From Chalara sp. BL73 (Eukaryota; Ascomycota; Leotiomycetes; Helotiales): a stretch of 64,000 nucleotides of DNA. Below, one piece after another: positions 23,452 through 32,835 of this stretch. The DNA is taken from NCBI GenBank assembly GCA_918026815.1, contig CAKJVC010000003.1:124001-188000 (forward strand). Reading direction: 5' to 3'. The position numbers were made by a program, and so were the translations under genes. How positions within the stretch are numbered: position 1 is the first letter of the stretch; every line of letters starts with the position of its first letter. The notes below the pieces were generated by a model. That model saw nothing but the letters and a program-made list of their open reading frames with translations. It made no database searches and was not told the DNA's origin.

Positions 23452-24011
23452 TTAAATATCTCCATGAGCAAAGATATGTGCCAACAAAGCCTTCACAGGT
23501 CCGCCATCCTTCGCCATCCTCTTTGGATAGATTCTGTTGGTCCTAATAGTGTACTTCCTTAGCGCAGCCTCACCGACGAACCGGTTCGGAAGCTGTCCGA
23601 GTTTATTGGCATCAATCAAATCATAGATATTAACCCAGACCTCCTTCTTCAGTGCCTACTTTCATTAGCTGGTGCTGACGATTGGGCCGCTGTGGTTCTT
23701 ATCCCTATATGAAGTCATACCATTCTACACTTCTTGATGCTAGTCAAACCCTGGGTCTCAAGTCCAACGTCATGGCAGAGCATTAGCCAATTCTCTAACA
23801 TGTTCTCATTGCCAAAGTAAGCAGTGAACTCCTGAACAATGTTTCGCTTTAGCCCTCGCTTCTTCTTCTTCTCCTTCTCCGGCTCGGACTCGTGAGTGCT
23901 GTCTTGAAAGTTGAGATTCTTGAGGCCAGAGGTGATATGAACTGTGTCATTCTCAGTTAGTCCAACGTTTGCAGTTGCTGCCGACTTCTTTGACTTCTTG
24001 CTTCTAGCCAT
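23452..24011 (-). CDS. Small basic fungal protein of unknown function, complement(join(23452..23655,23721..24011))
   Basis: Two exons give 164 residues. The 65-nt intron (GTATGA...AAGTAG, GCTAAT branch) joins IKKCRM|ALKKEVWVNIYDLID, and the second exon continues with sequence such as LRKYTIRTNRIYPKRMAKDG and PVKALLAHI before TAA at 23452-23454. The pattern (Lys-rich N-terminus, a FGNENxLxNWLxLCHDVG-like block, a LxKYTxxTxRIYP block, then a GGPVKALLxHI block) is one I associate with small conserved fungal hypothetical proteins; I know no function. The MARSKKSKKS start and EKEKKKKRGLKRN (about residues 45-57) could be nuclear targeting signals. It lies about 400 bp downstream of the gasdermin-like gene on the same strand, but a functional link is only positional. 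Confidence 0.65.
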
Positions 24012-24409
24012 GGCGTTCTGCAGAATCTGCTGTCAGTTAGTGCTTCTTCTACCCACTCCTAAGCTATGAGTCGTAGGATCAGCTTACCCAGTCGCTCATT
24101 TCTATCTCTTGATAACAAGAAAGGGAAGGGAAGCGGTGTAAATATTTAAATCCAAGGGAATATAAAGGATCAAACGGACTAGTATGCAGGCACCCTTAAG
24201 GTCAAAGCATTACTTATTTCAATCGCGGCTCGTCCAACCACAAGGGGTACATACATGCTTCATAAACACGAAAGCCGCCAACTGAAGAATAAACACCCTT
24301 TGAACAATGCATATCGAAGTAGTCAATAATGTGGAGATAAATAGATGACTGGACATCAAAGAACTTAGTTATCAGTTGGCTCCAATAACTGGCTCGCATA
24401 ACTAACATG
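24012..24409. other. Intergenic between the small basic protein and the gasdermin-like gene
   Basis: About 400 bp holding the promoter of the small gene and the 3' end of the gasdermin-like gene. A 64-codon minus frame (24214-24408) is not recognisable. Confidence 0.6.
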
Positions 24410-25270
24410 TCAATCCAGAATCACGAACACCTTGCCTTCAACTGAAGCAGCCTCAAATTCGACATCCTCTCCGATGTCGCCGGCGGTTGTCACCTCTTCC
24501 AAGACAGCCTCGAAGGTATCCAAATCTGTTTCGCCTCTGACAGCACCAAATGATCGCCATACGGCCTTCATCTTTAGCTTAGCTTCGACAAGATTCTTAC
24601 TGCCCTTTGAGGAGAATATTGTTGTTGCGACCTTTTGGTACTGAACGGCGATGATTCGTTCCCCAGGAGTAACGAATGATGCTCCCAGGGAGCTTCTGGA
24701 TTTATGTTCACTTTCAAGTTTGACATCGAGCACTGTTCCTTTCCCTAGAAGCTTCGAAGCTCCAGGAGCCACAGAATCGGTGATTGGGGCCTGGATGCGG
24801 CCACTAATCTCCGTAGAAGCGTCTCGATTGAGACTGATTGAAGCGTCTTCAAGCGTATGCAAGCCTACGACCATGTATACTTCCGCACCTGTCAAGACCA
24901 CCTTTTCAATCCACTTTTTAACATTGTTATCCTCGAAAATGCTTTCGAACTTCAGGTTGACGTTGAGCAACTGATGGCGCATAGCGGTCTTGGTAAAGAT
25001 GTCATCAATAGTGGTCTGAGACCTTTCAGCAAAGACCATAAAAACTTCTGAGAGGGCGCTTTTGAAACGAGACGACGATTCCGCATTGGCAAGTGACTTC
25101 AAGTCTGAGAATTCTGCTTTAGATATATCGCCTTCCTGTAGGTGAAGAGCGCCAAAGGGGCAGAAATTTTGACCCGGATTCTTCATATCAAGAACAAGGC
25201 GACCTAAGGCTACCTGTTCTGGGGCTAAATACCCGTTCATAAGCACGGAAAGGGAACTTTGAGGCATCAC
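24410..25270 (-). CDS. Fungal gasdermin-like pore-forming protein (candidate cell-death executioner)
   Basis: A single exon of 286 residues, the size of known fungal gasdermins (RCD-1, HET-Q1, about 250-280). Seen: a short N-terminus leading to LGRLVLDMKNP; a central block with VKKWIEKVVLTGAEVYMVVG and LHTLEDASISLNRD; then alternating hydrophobic strands including GERIIAVQYQKVATTIFSS. The order (helical N-terminal half; Gly-x-x-VYMVVG strand; charged loop; GxxxxVQYxKV strand) is what I recall from fungal gasdermins and parallels the VFVVTE and ILAFRV strands of animal gasdermin N-domains. The last about 40 residues are acidic (ETDLDTFEAVLEEVTTAGDI) and would be the inhibitory tail removed by a protease. 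In this family, cleavage of such a tail frees the domain to oligomerise and perforate the plasma membrane. It is divergently paired with a CHAT protease gene, the arrangement reported for many fungal gasdermins, and this context strengthens the call. No catalytic motif exists in this family, so a structure or HMM comparison is the decisive test. Confidence 0.72.
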   Translation of the reverse strand: MMPQSSLSVLMNGYLAPEQVALGRLVLDMKNPGQNFCPFGALHLQEGDISKAEFSDLKSLANAESSSRFKSALSEVFMVFAERSQTTIDDIFTKTAMRHQLLNVNLKFESIFEDNNVKKWIEKVVLTGAEVYMVVGLHTLEDASISLNRDASTEISGRIQAPITDSVAPGASKLLGKGTVLDVKLESEHKSRSSLGASFVTPGERIIAVQYQKVATTIFSSKGSKNLVEAKLKMKAVWRSFGAVRGETDLDTFEAVLEEVTTAGDIGEDVEFEAASVEGKVFVILD

Positions 25271-25758
25271 GACAGGTTAACTGCTGGATGTTGCTTAGCT
25301 CGAAGGACGTGCGTAGTGATTTATTGGTGTGAGATATATCAACGAGGTGAACGCATCAAAAAACGAAGACTGCGTCGTTGTCAAGCTTTGCGTGCCATGT
25401 CGCACCTGAATCGCCCGATTCGCTCGATTTCTGTACGCCACTAAAAGCCACCTCAGGCTCCCTCCTATACTTTTGCTTTTTTTCTCGGGTGGACTACGAA
25501 CAACACTTCTATCTGCACATAACGAGTTTCTAATGTTACCTGTCCCAGCACTCTCCGCATGTAGGTAGTCAAAGAGCGGTGATTAGCCACAGGAAAGCAT
25601 TAATAACGACCACGGTCAAAACAAGTAGACAAACCGACTCCTGCAACGCCCTACTAAACTAAACTGTGTTCTATTTAGTCAATTGCCTTAACTTCTCGAA
25701 AGTAGCCAGTTCCGAACTGTGAAAACTCACACGCAGATACTCTAGTGGCACTAAATCT
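25271..25758. promoter_or_regulatory. Divergent promoter of the gasdermin-like / TPR-CHAT pair
   Basis: 488 bp separate the two start codons, so both genes must be driven from this interval. I see no clear TATA box. Pyrimidine-rich stretches lie near 25460-25490. Shared regulation is an inference from the head-to-head layout. Confidence 0.5.
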
Positions 25759-28700
25759 ATGAGCTCAGATTCTTCAGTCCCGGTTGCGGAGGCTGAACTT
25801 CCCAAGCATCCCGTCAGAAGCCCAGGTAGGGCATGGGATTTATTTGAGCTTGCTAAAGCGCACCTCTATCAATTCCAGATAAATCATTCTGGCGAGGATC
25901 TAGACTTAGCCAGAGAACTGTTTTCAGAGGCTATTGAATGCGAGCCCGATACTTCGAAGAAGGCCAGGTATCTCGGTAATCTTGGTATCGTCTATCAATA
26001 CAGATATAACCAAACAGGACATGCATCTGACTTGGGCGCTTTTCTCGATTGCACGCAACAGGCTAAAGATCACATCGCAGACGAGTTTCGACCAGCTGCT
26101 CTGCAAAACTACGCAAATGCACTTCAGCTTAGATTCTCCCAAGATGGTGATCCGCAGGATCTCGATGAATGCATTGGCGCATACAGAGATACTTTGAGCT
26201 TGCCAACAGCTAGCAGGCCGAAGACTTGTAGTAACTTATGTGCTGCATTGATGACACGGTCTCAATTGAGCGGATCTCAATCAGATCTGGACGAGGCTTG
26301 CAGAGTTGGGCGTGAGGCAGTGTCATCGACAGATGAACAACATCCCATGAGAGCTATATTTCTGGATAGCTTTGCAAATGCTCTCTGTACTCAGTATACA
26401 AGGACAAATTCGATTCCTGACCTGAACGAGTCTATCAGGCATGGCACAGCCGCAGTGTCCTTAGCTAAAGAGCAAGGTCTGCCAGAGGTGTCCACCTTTT
26501 GTTTGAATCTTGGTGGAGCGTTAGCGTCTCGATTCAAAATTTACAGAGAACTGGCTGACTTGGATGACGCTATCGACATGTTTTCTCGCGCCGAAGACGA
26601 AATGAATCCACATAATCCGAGTTATGGAAAAATTCATTTCAACAAGGGGAATGCATTGCGCATGAGATTTGAGGAAACCGCTGCTGAAGAGGATTTGGTT
26701 CGTGGTGTTGATGCCTGCACACAAGCCGTGAGCTTTGGATTTAAAGAAATGCAACTTCAAGCTCAAGCCGAAGATGCTCTGGGAAATGTGCTCTTAAGAA
26801 AATATGATTTCACAGGTTTGCCGGACATTCTCGATGAGGCGGTACGGATGTACAAGCAAGCTTTACAACGGAGAATGGATGCTACATCGGCTGCTAATAT
26901 CTGGAACAACCTTGGTGCAGCGTTGCAAACTAGATTCGAGCTCCGCGGTTCTTTGGAAGACTTACATAATGCACTAGAAGCCATTGAAAAAGGGCTTAAG
27001 GCCTCCACCGCGAGAATCCCTGGTCATGCCTCGTCGTTGGTCACACTTGGTAATGTCCTTGTGAGGAAATTTGAAAGATTGAATCTACCTGACACATTGG
27101 ATCAAGCAGTATCCGTATACAAAGAAGCCTTAGATATGACCCCAGAGACTGACCAATTGCATGCAGGAAGGTTGTCATGCTTGGGACATGCTCTGCAGAT
27201 CCGCTTCGAGTCTCAGGGCTTAGACACAGATTTTGAAGAAGCTGTTCGATGCTGCCGAAAATCGATAGATCTTTCGAATACAGGGCCAACCTACTTTATA
27301 TGTTTAGTCAACTTAGGGAATTGCTTCCTTAGGCGAGTAATAAGGGACTCATCCATACAGGGCTCAGAGCACCTGAGTGCAGCAATCAAGAACCTTCAAA
27401 CCGCCGCAGACGAGATGCCAAAATATTCTTCCACGAGAGCCATGTGCCTCAATAATCTTGGCAAAGCTTATGAGCTAAAATTTGAGCGAACCCAGATGGA
27501 TGATGACTTTGACAAAGCAACGAGGAGTTACAAAATGGCATTGGATTTGAGTTCAGCAACTCCCGTGCTACGAGTCACCGCCGGATATCGAGGAATGGTC
27601 TTGACATGGTCTAAAGACCCCCCAACATCAGTCATGTTTCTGAAATCGGCTACGAAACTACTTCATATGGTCAGTCCTCGTATTCTTAACCGTGCCGATC
27701 AACAAGACAATATCGCTACCTTTTCTGGACTTGCCAGCATCGGTGCGTCTATCCTTCTTGAATCCGGTAGCGAATGCTTTGAGGCTCTCCAAATCTTAGA
27801 GTTGAGTAGAGGTGTCATGAGCTCTATGCTTTTAGATGCTCGTATAGACACTACTGATCTGGAAAATCATGACCCAGATCTGGCAAAAGAGTTCATAGCA
27901 CTTCGAGATCAGCTTGACTCATCTCCCAACGAGCTCGTCAAAGCATCAGACGTTCTATTTGATTCAAAGTTGGATATGGAAAGAAGAATTACGGCTTCGA
28001 AGAGATTCAACGAGATACTTGATAAAATTCGCTCTGATGACAAGACGAATGGTGTTTTCCTGGGACCGACGAAGGATGAACTACAATCTCTTTCAGAGTC
28101 CGGGACGATCGTGGTCATTAATGTTTCGTTTATACGAAGCGATGCACTCATAATAACGAAAGACAGAACATGGCATTATAGCCTCCAAGATCTGAACCAA
28201 GCAGACGTTTTACAACATGCGGGAAATTACATCAAGACACTCGAGCAAGATACCCCGGTCAGCCGCAAGAAGACGAGTAAATCTCTTCATAGCATACTCA
28301 AATGGCTATGGGATGCCATTGTTGGTCCGATATTGATCGAATTGGGTACTTTCGGGAAGGCACAGGGATGGCCACGGATTTGGTGGATTCCAGTTGGCCT
28401 GATGTCTATCTTCCCCCTCCACGCTGCTGGAGACCATTCTGGCAAAACAGATAACAATGCACTGGATCGAGTGATCTCTTCCTATGCGCCAACAATAAAA
28501 TCCCTGAGCCACTCCAGAAGAATCAACCAAAAGTCAATCTCATCCGACCCCACAAAAGCCGTGTTTATAGCAATGTCGTCAACGCCTAACCAAGCAGACT
28601 TGAATTGCGCCGACACAGAAGTCACTCAGCTTCTCTCCAATATGCCAGAGGAAATCATCACCAAAGTCGTGTTTAAAAGCCCGGCCTACAAACATGATGT

Positions 28701-29199
28701 GCTACCAGCTCTTCAAGGTTGTGGCGTGGCGCACTTTAGTTGCCACGGTATCGTCGATCACATAAATCCTTCCAACAGCAGACTCTTGCTCTCGGACTGG
28801 GAAACCAGCCCTCTCACCGTCGCCGATATCAATGCTCTCAAACTCTCCAATGCACGGTTGGCATATCTTTCAGCCTGCCACGCGTCGAGTAATAGGGCCA
28901 TAGACCTCCTGGACGAGGGCATCCATCTCACCGGCGCATTCCAGATGGCGGGGTTCCCGCAGGCGATTGGATCTTTGTGGCAAGTGGACGATGAGAGGAG
29001 CGCGGTGGTGTCCCGGATAGTATGGGATACGATGTTGACTACCGTCGGGGGCGTGGCGGTTGATTTTGGGAAGGCAGCCGAGGGGCTGCATCATGCTTTG
29101 AGGGCATTGAGAGAGGAGACTCGTTGGGTGGAGGGTTTGAAGATGAGATTTCCGGATCAGCCTATCGTGTGGGCTCCCTTTATCCATATGGGAATGTGA
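25759..29199 (+). CDS. TPR-CHAT caspase-like protease, predicted activator of the adjacent gasdermin
   Basis: A single uninterrupted frame of 1146 residues. From about residue 27 to 600 there are some 12-13 tetratricopeptide-type repeats spaced about 48-51 residues, each built on an NLGxALQxRFxxxGxxxDLDxA pattern (for example LGNVLLRKYDFTGLPDILDE and LGAALQTRFELRGSLEDLHN). A helical linker follows, then a C-terminal CHAT domain (about 850-1146) that opens with IWWIPVGLMSIFPLHAAG. The catalytic dyad of this clan CD peptidase family is present: His996 in HFSCHG and Cys1040 in YLSACH, followed by the usual GSLWQVDD block. CHAT proteases are relatives of caspases and separase; the same TPR plus CHAT layout occurs in Csx29 of type III-E CRISPR systems. 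There is no NACHT or NB-ARC domain, so the TPR array is the likely sensor. Head-to-head pairing with a gasdermin-like gene implies that its substrate is the gasdermin tail; this is inference. Confidence 0.9.
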   Translation: MSSDSSVPVAEAELPKHPVRSPGRAWDLFELAKAHLYQFQINHSGEDLDLARELFSEAIECEPDTSKKARYLGNLGIVYQYRYNQTGHASDLGAFLDCTQQAKDHIADEFRPAALQNYANALQLRFSQDGDPQDLDECIGAYRDTLSLPTASRPKTCSNLCAALMTRSQLSGSQSDLDEACRVGREAVSSTDEQHPMRAIFLDSFANALCTQYTRTNSIPDLNESIRHGTAAVSLAKEQGLPEVSTFCLNLGGALASRFKIYRELADLDDAIDMFSRAEDEMNPHNPSYGKIHFNKGNALRMRFEETAAEEDLVRGVDACTQAVSFGFKEMQLQAQAEDALGNVLLRKYDFTGLPDILDEAVRMYKQALQRRMDATSAANIWNNLGAALQTRFELRGSLEDLHNALEAIEKGLKASTARIPGHASSLVTLGNVLVRKFERLNLPDTLDQAVSVYKEALDMTPETDQLHAGRLSCLGHALQIRFESQGLDTDFEEAVRCCRKSIDLSNTGPTYFICLVNLGNCFLRRVIRDSSIQGSEHLSAAIKNLQTAADEMPKYSSTRAMCLNNLGKAYELKFERTQMDDDFDKATRSYKMALDLSSATPVLRVTAGYRGMVLTWSKDPPTSVMFLKSATKLLHMVSPRILNRADQQDNIATFSGLASIGASILLESGSECFEALQILELSRGVMSSMLLDARIDTTDLENHDPDLAKEFIALRDQLDSSPNELVKASDVLFDSKLDMERRITASKRFNEILDKIRSDDKTNGVFLGPTKDELQSLSESGTIVVINVSFIRSDALIITKDRTWHYSLQDLNQADVLQHAGNYIKTLEQDTPVSRKKTSKSLHSILKWLWDAIVGPILIELGTFGKAQGWPRIWWIPVGLMSIFPLHAAGDHSGKTDNNALDRVISSYAPTIKSLSHSRRINQKSISSDPTKAVFIAMSSTPNQADLNCADTEVTQLLSNMPEEIITKVVFKSPAYKHDVLPALQGCGVAHFSCHGIVDHINPSNSRLLLSDWETSPLTVADINALKLSNARLAYLSACHASSNRAIDLLDEGIHLTGAFQMAGFPQAIGSLWQVDDERSAVVSRIVWDTMLTTVGGVAVDFGKAAEGLHHALRALREETRWVEGLKMRFPDQPIVWAPFIHMGM

Positions 29200-30941
29200 A
29201 ACCATCTTCTTAGGGCTCGGGTTTACAGGACTTGCGGTCGCTGCGTTATGATCGACCAACGAATCGTTCCTTAAGATGCCTTCCAGGCTGGAAGCTTTCT
29301 GACTAGGACGCACTGGCTCTGAATGCCACTCACCTATCTCCTGCTAAGGTCTAAGTTATTCTGTTTTACCATTCCAGCCCTGCCAGCTGATATAGTCTGG
29401 TTCCCTCGCATCGCCTAGCTTTCTTAAATTTATAGTTATCTATGTTCTCTTACCGCCTCTACTCATGGTCTTTATTTTTCCAACTTTGCACTGCTGTCGC
29501 GCCCCAATTCTCCCCGTCTTGATAAGCTAGGTATGTCAATATTTGTAGCCATTTGTGTAAAACAGTCAAGGTTCCTTACGATATTCGGACGCACTACATT
29601 TTAGGGTGTAAAATTATGTGATACGTTTTTCACAAGATAGCATTTCAAACAGCCCAGAAATCCACGGAGAGCAGCATCTGTTTCTCGATCGAAGCGCGTA
29701 TAAGGCTTACGGTGCCGAAGTTCGCGGGGGGTATGCCCTGGCGGTAGCCTCTGGAGAGATTTACGGATCTTGGTGCCTGTGCCGCGAGGCCTGTCTGGAG
29801 GATAGGAGGGGATTTGATGTTGGTAGGAGCCCGGCGAGGGAGAGGGTCGATGGTGTCGCTTTCGTTGTCGGTACCGCTGTCTGTATATGAGTTTTGGGGG
29901 AGGGATGATTTCTCTAGCGTTGACTTTTTATGATTGTGAATTAAAGGTGTGGAGTAGGGTTGCCTATGGTTCTATGGATCGCCCATGGCATTTGCCGTCG
30001 TATGTATTGTTTTGGGGTTTTGATATATAGAACTTGTTATATCCGGATTTCTCTATCCGGAGACATTGGGCGGGCCACCTCGTGGGAGGAGAGCCTGCAT
30101 ACATCTCGAGGACTTAAAAGCGTCCAATACTCTTGTTAATTAAGCTTTCCCGTGATATTTCAGTCAGGAAGTACTACTCTGAAAATTTAAACATGCCAGT
30201 GAACTGGACGATGCTCCCCCGAGATGTTTTCCTAGTTGCCATAGTATTTGACGCTACAAAGGCTTGGGCAAGCACGCGCAGCATTTCCCCTGCGGACTTA
30301 TGTTAGCCATATGTTGGGAAATAGGGTTGATACACTTTGTTGTGAGTGTTAATCTTTGAACTTACATATATGCTCAAGAAAGTGTTTTCTACCCAGACAT
30401 ATAACGGCTCGCTTAGTTCAGAGGTATCTTGTCACTCGAGTTCTATCCCACACTGCGTAGCAACTTGGCAAAGGTAAATCTCTTGAGAGGCTAATTGTAT
30501 GGGCTCTACACTTGGTTTCTAGGATTGTGCCTAATTCAGCTTCATCATGTAACTCGAGAAGGGATAGGAGCTTGATTGGCCGCATTGAACGTAAACCATC
30601 GACATCAAGCAAATACCACAAGTTTTGAGAACCATCAGACCCTGTAGCAATCAACAATACATTGGACTCCAAACCTGCCAACTGATTTCAAAATTTCTCG
30701 TACAGCGCCACTACCCTAAATACAAAGACAGAAAGATGATGGTACCAGATTGTGCCGAAGAAAGATTTATGATATAGAACACACTTATTACAAACACAGT
30801 AGCTCACAAACATATTTCAATGTCGTCTCATTTTCAATTTGTTTGCATTCTGTCAAATTCCATTCTCAGCCTTGCGCAGGAGGCACCAACACAGTTGATC
30901 TGCTTGATATCAGCCTATATAATGGCAAAATAATCTCAAAC
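29200..30941. other. Intergenic between convergent TPR-CHAT and SDR genes
   Basis: About 1.7 kb. On the minus strand a frame is open from about 29977 to 29667 (about 100 codons) and reads like real protein (Pro/Ser/Thr-rich, including GYRQGIPPANFGTVSLIRAS), but it has no upstream ATG and ends in a stop. It may be a relic exon or chance in GC-richer DNA. Nothing else is recognisable. Confidence 0.45.
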
Positions 30942-32130
30942 TTACGCGCTCTCAGAGTCCTTGTCCCTCTCACCCTCTGTCTTCCATTTATCAACATCGA
31001 TGACCTGTCTGCCATGCCAGTTGGTCATGATTTTTTCACCTTCATTCCGTAGACGATTCTGATACCAGTGTGGGAATCCTCTCAAGAACGACAAGCTTGC
31101 GCCCAGCCCAGGTAAAATGACTTGGCCACTTTTGCCAGTCAATATCTGCTTAACAATACCTTCTGCTACAGTTTCAGGCTCCAAGGTCGGCAACAGGAAC
31201 TTGCTGTCATTCCTATAGCCTTCAAATAGTGGAGTACTGGTGTAACCTTGATTGATCACAACGGTGCGGACCTTTGGCGCATTATATCGAGTCTTAAGTT
31301 CAGCAGTGAGACCTTCATGGAAGGAATGTGCTGCAGCTTTTGAGGCGGCATAATCAACCATGTTGGGCACAGTTATATATGCTGCGAATGATGCGACGGT
31401 CACAATCATTCCATGATTTTTCCTCGCCATATCTGGCACGAACTCCTTCGCCATCCAATAATGCGCAAGTGTATTTACCTCAAATGTGAAGCGTACATCC
31501 TTTTCAGCGGCATCGAGGATGCTCTTTCCGCGTGCGACTCCAGCGTTGTTGATTAGGACTGTAGGCTCGCCAACATCTTTGCGGATCTCAGCAGCAACAG
31601 CAGCGATCGTCGATGGGGATGTGATATCGCATTTGTAGTAGTAAACATTTTTGGCTGCGTTTTGTTAGCAAAGCTTTCTGTACTAGAAAGGGTACTATAC
31701 AAGTCTCGAAAGTCATAGGGATCACATCCAACACCACGACCTTGATGCCTCTCTCTGCCAATAACCTCACCACATGTCCGCCAATGCCTCCAGCGCCTCC
31801 AGTAATCAGCACTATCTCTTTCTTCCAATCATATGTATCCGCCTTCCAGTTGTTCAGAACACCATTATCGAGATAATTGGAGGCGGTGCGCAATACGCCC
31901 CAGTAGAAAAGAAACTTAACGCGCTTAAAGGCTGTCTCATGGAGGATGGATAGATCGGAACCTTTCTTGGTATATTTTGCTACGAGAATCAGCGCTAGGG
32001 TGACTACCGGATTTAGAGCTGTTTTCTTTAAGAAACGGCCGATGGGATCTGCTGTAAGTCCTGAAAGAAAGTCAGCATAGCAACGCTAGATCCTTGGTTT
32101 ACCTTTTACCTTCTCTAGGAAGCCAGCCAT
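30942..32130 (-). CDS. Short-chain dehydrogenase, retinal-SDR type, complement(join(30942..31654,31701..32060,32103..32130))
   Basis: A classical NAD(P)-dependent short-chain dehydrogenase/reductase resembling the retinal/RDH10-like (SDR16C) group found in fungi; substrate unknown. Three exons give 366 residues. A tiny first exon (MAGFLEKVK) is joined by a 42-nt intron to a part with hydrophobic membrane segments (NPVVTLALILVA; VKFLFYWGVL), which suggests lipid-droplet or ER membrane attachment. A second intron (46 nt, GCTAAC branch) lies within the Rossmann domain. Motifs: TGGAGGIG cofactor loop, NNAG, and the active-site Tyr-Lys in VDYAASKAA with an upstream Ser in VTVASFAA. The C-terminal extension is rich in charged residues. 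Two upstream out-of-frame ATGs precede the chosen start. Confidence 0.88.
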
Positions 32131-32835
32131 TGTGCATAGGCATGATGATGGTATATTTGAAGCGGTATCAGCCGTTTTGGCACGAGACGATGAATATATC
32201 TTTACGCAAGATTAAGGCGAGAATGACGACGAAAGGAGAGAGCTAGCTTTTAGAGGCTTGTAACAGCCAGAGTCAATTTATTGTGTTAGAAAAGAAATAA
32301 ACCAGTCAATTCTCAGGTCCGATCAGTCAAATAACCTCGCAAAACTGGAGTTCTTTTTCCGCCTGGGGTAGTGAATGGTTCTCTATATGTTATATCTGAA
32401 CCAGCTGTGTTTGGTATGCATAGGTGCATGTCACTTGAACCGAGGTGGGCGCTGTTGAAAATGCGGGGGCGGGGAATGTTATTCCTTAAATTACCCTTGT
32501 CACGTGTAAATAGCATTTACGGTATAGAAGGGAAACGATGAGGGAAGGATAGAGGTAGAAGAGCCTGACTAAACTAAAGTAGATGTTGGCTTCACGAAGG
32601 TTGAGTTATGCGTGAGCAGCCATAAACATAATCAATCAGCAACCATACTGAGGAGAAACGCTATCCCAAATCTGCGGTCATCTACATCAATCAAATAGCA
32701 GTATTCCAAATAAATACCCAATGTCTAAATTGAGCATACTAGACAAGATGCACATCACCATGCCATCTACGAGCCGCCCAGACTCCATGATACGATTAAA
32801 TTCCAAGATGAGCCGGTCAACGTGAAAAAAACCCT
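32131..32835. other. Intergenic: promoter of the SDR gene and 3' end of the GPI-protein gene
   Basis: About 700 bp between two minus-strand genes. No recognisable coding or RNA feature. Confidence 0.55.
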
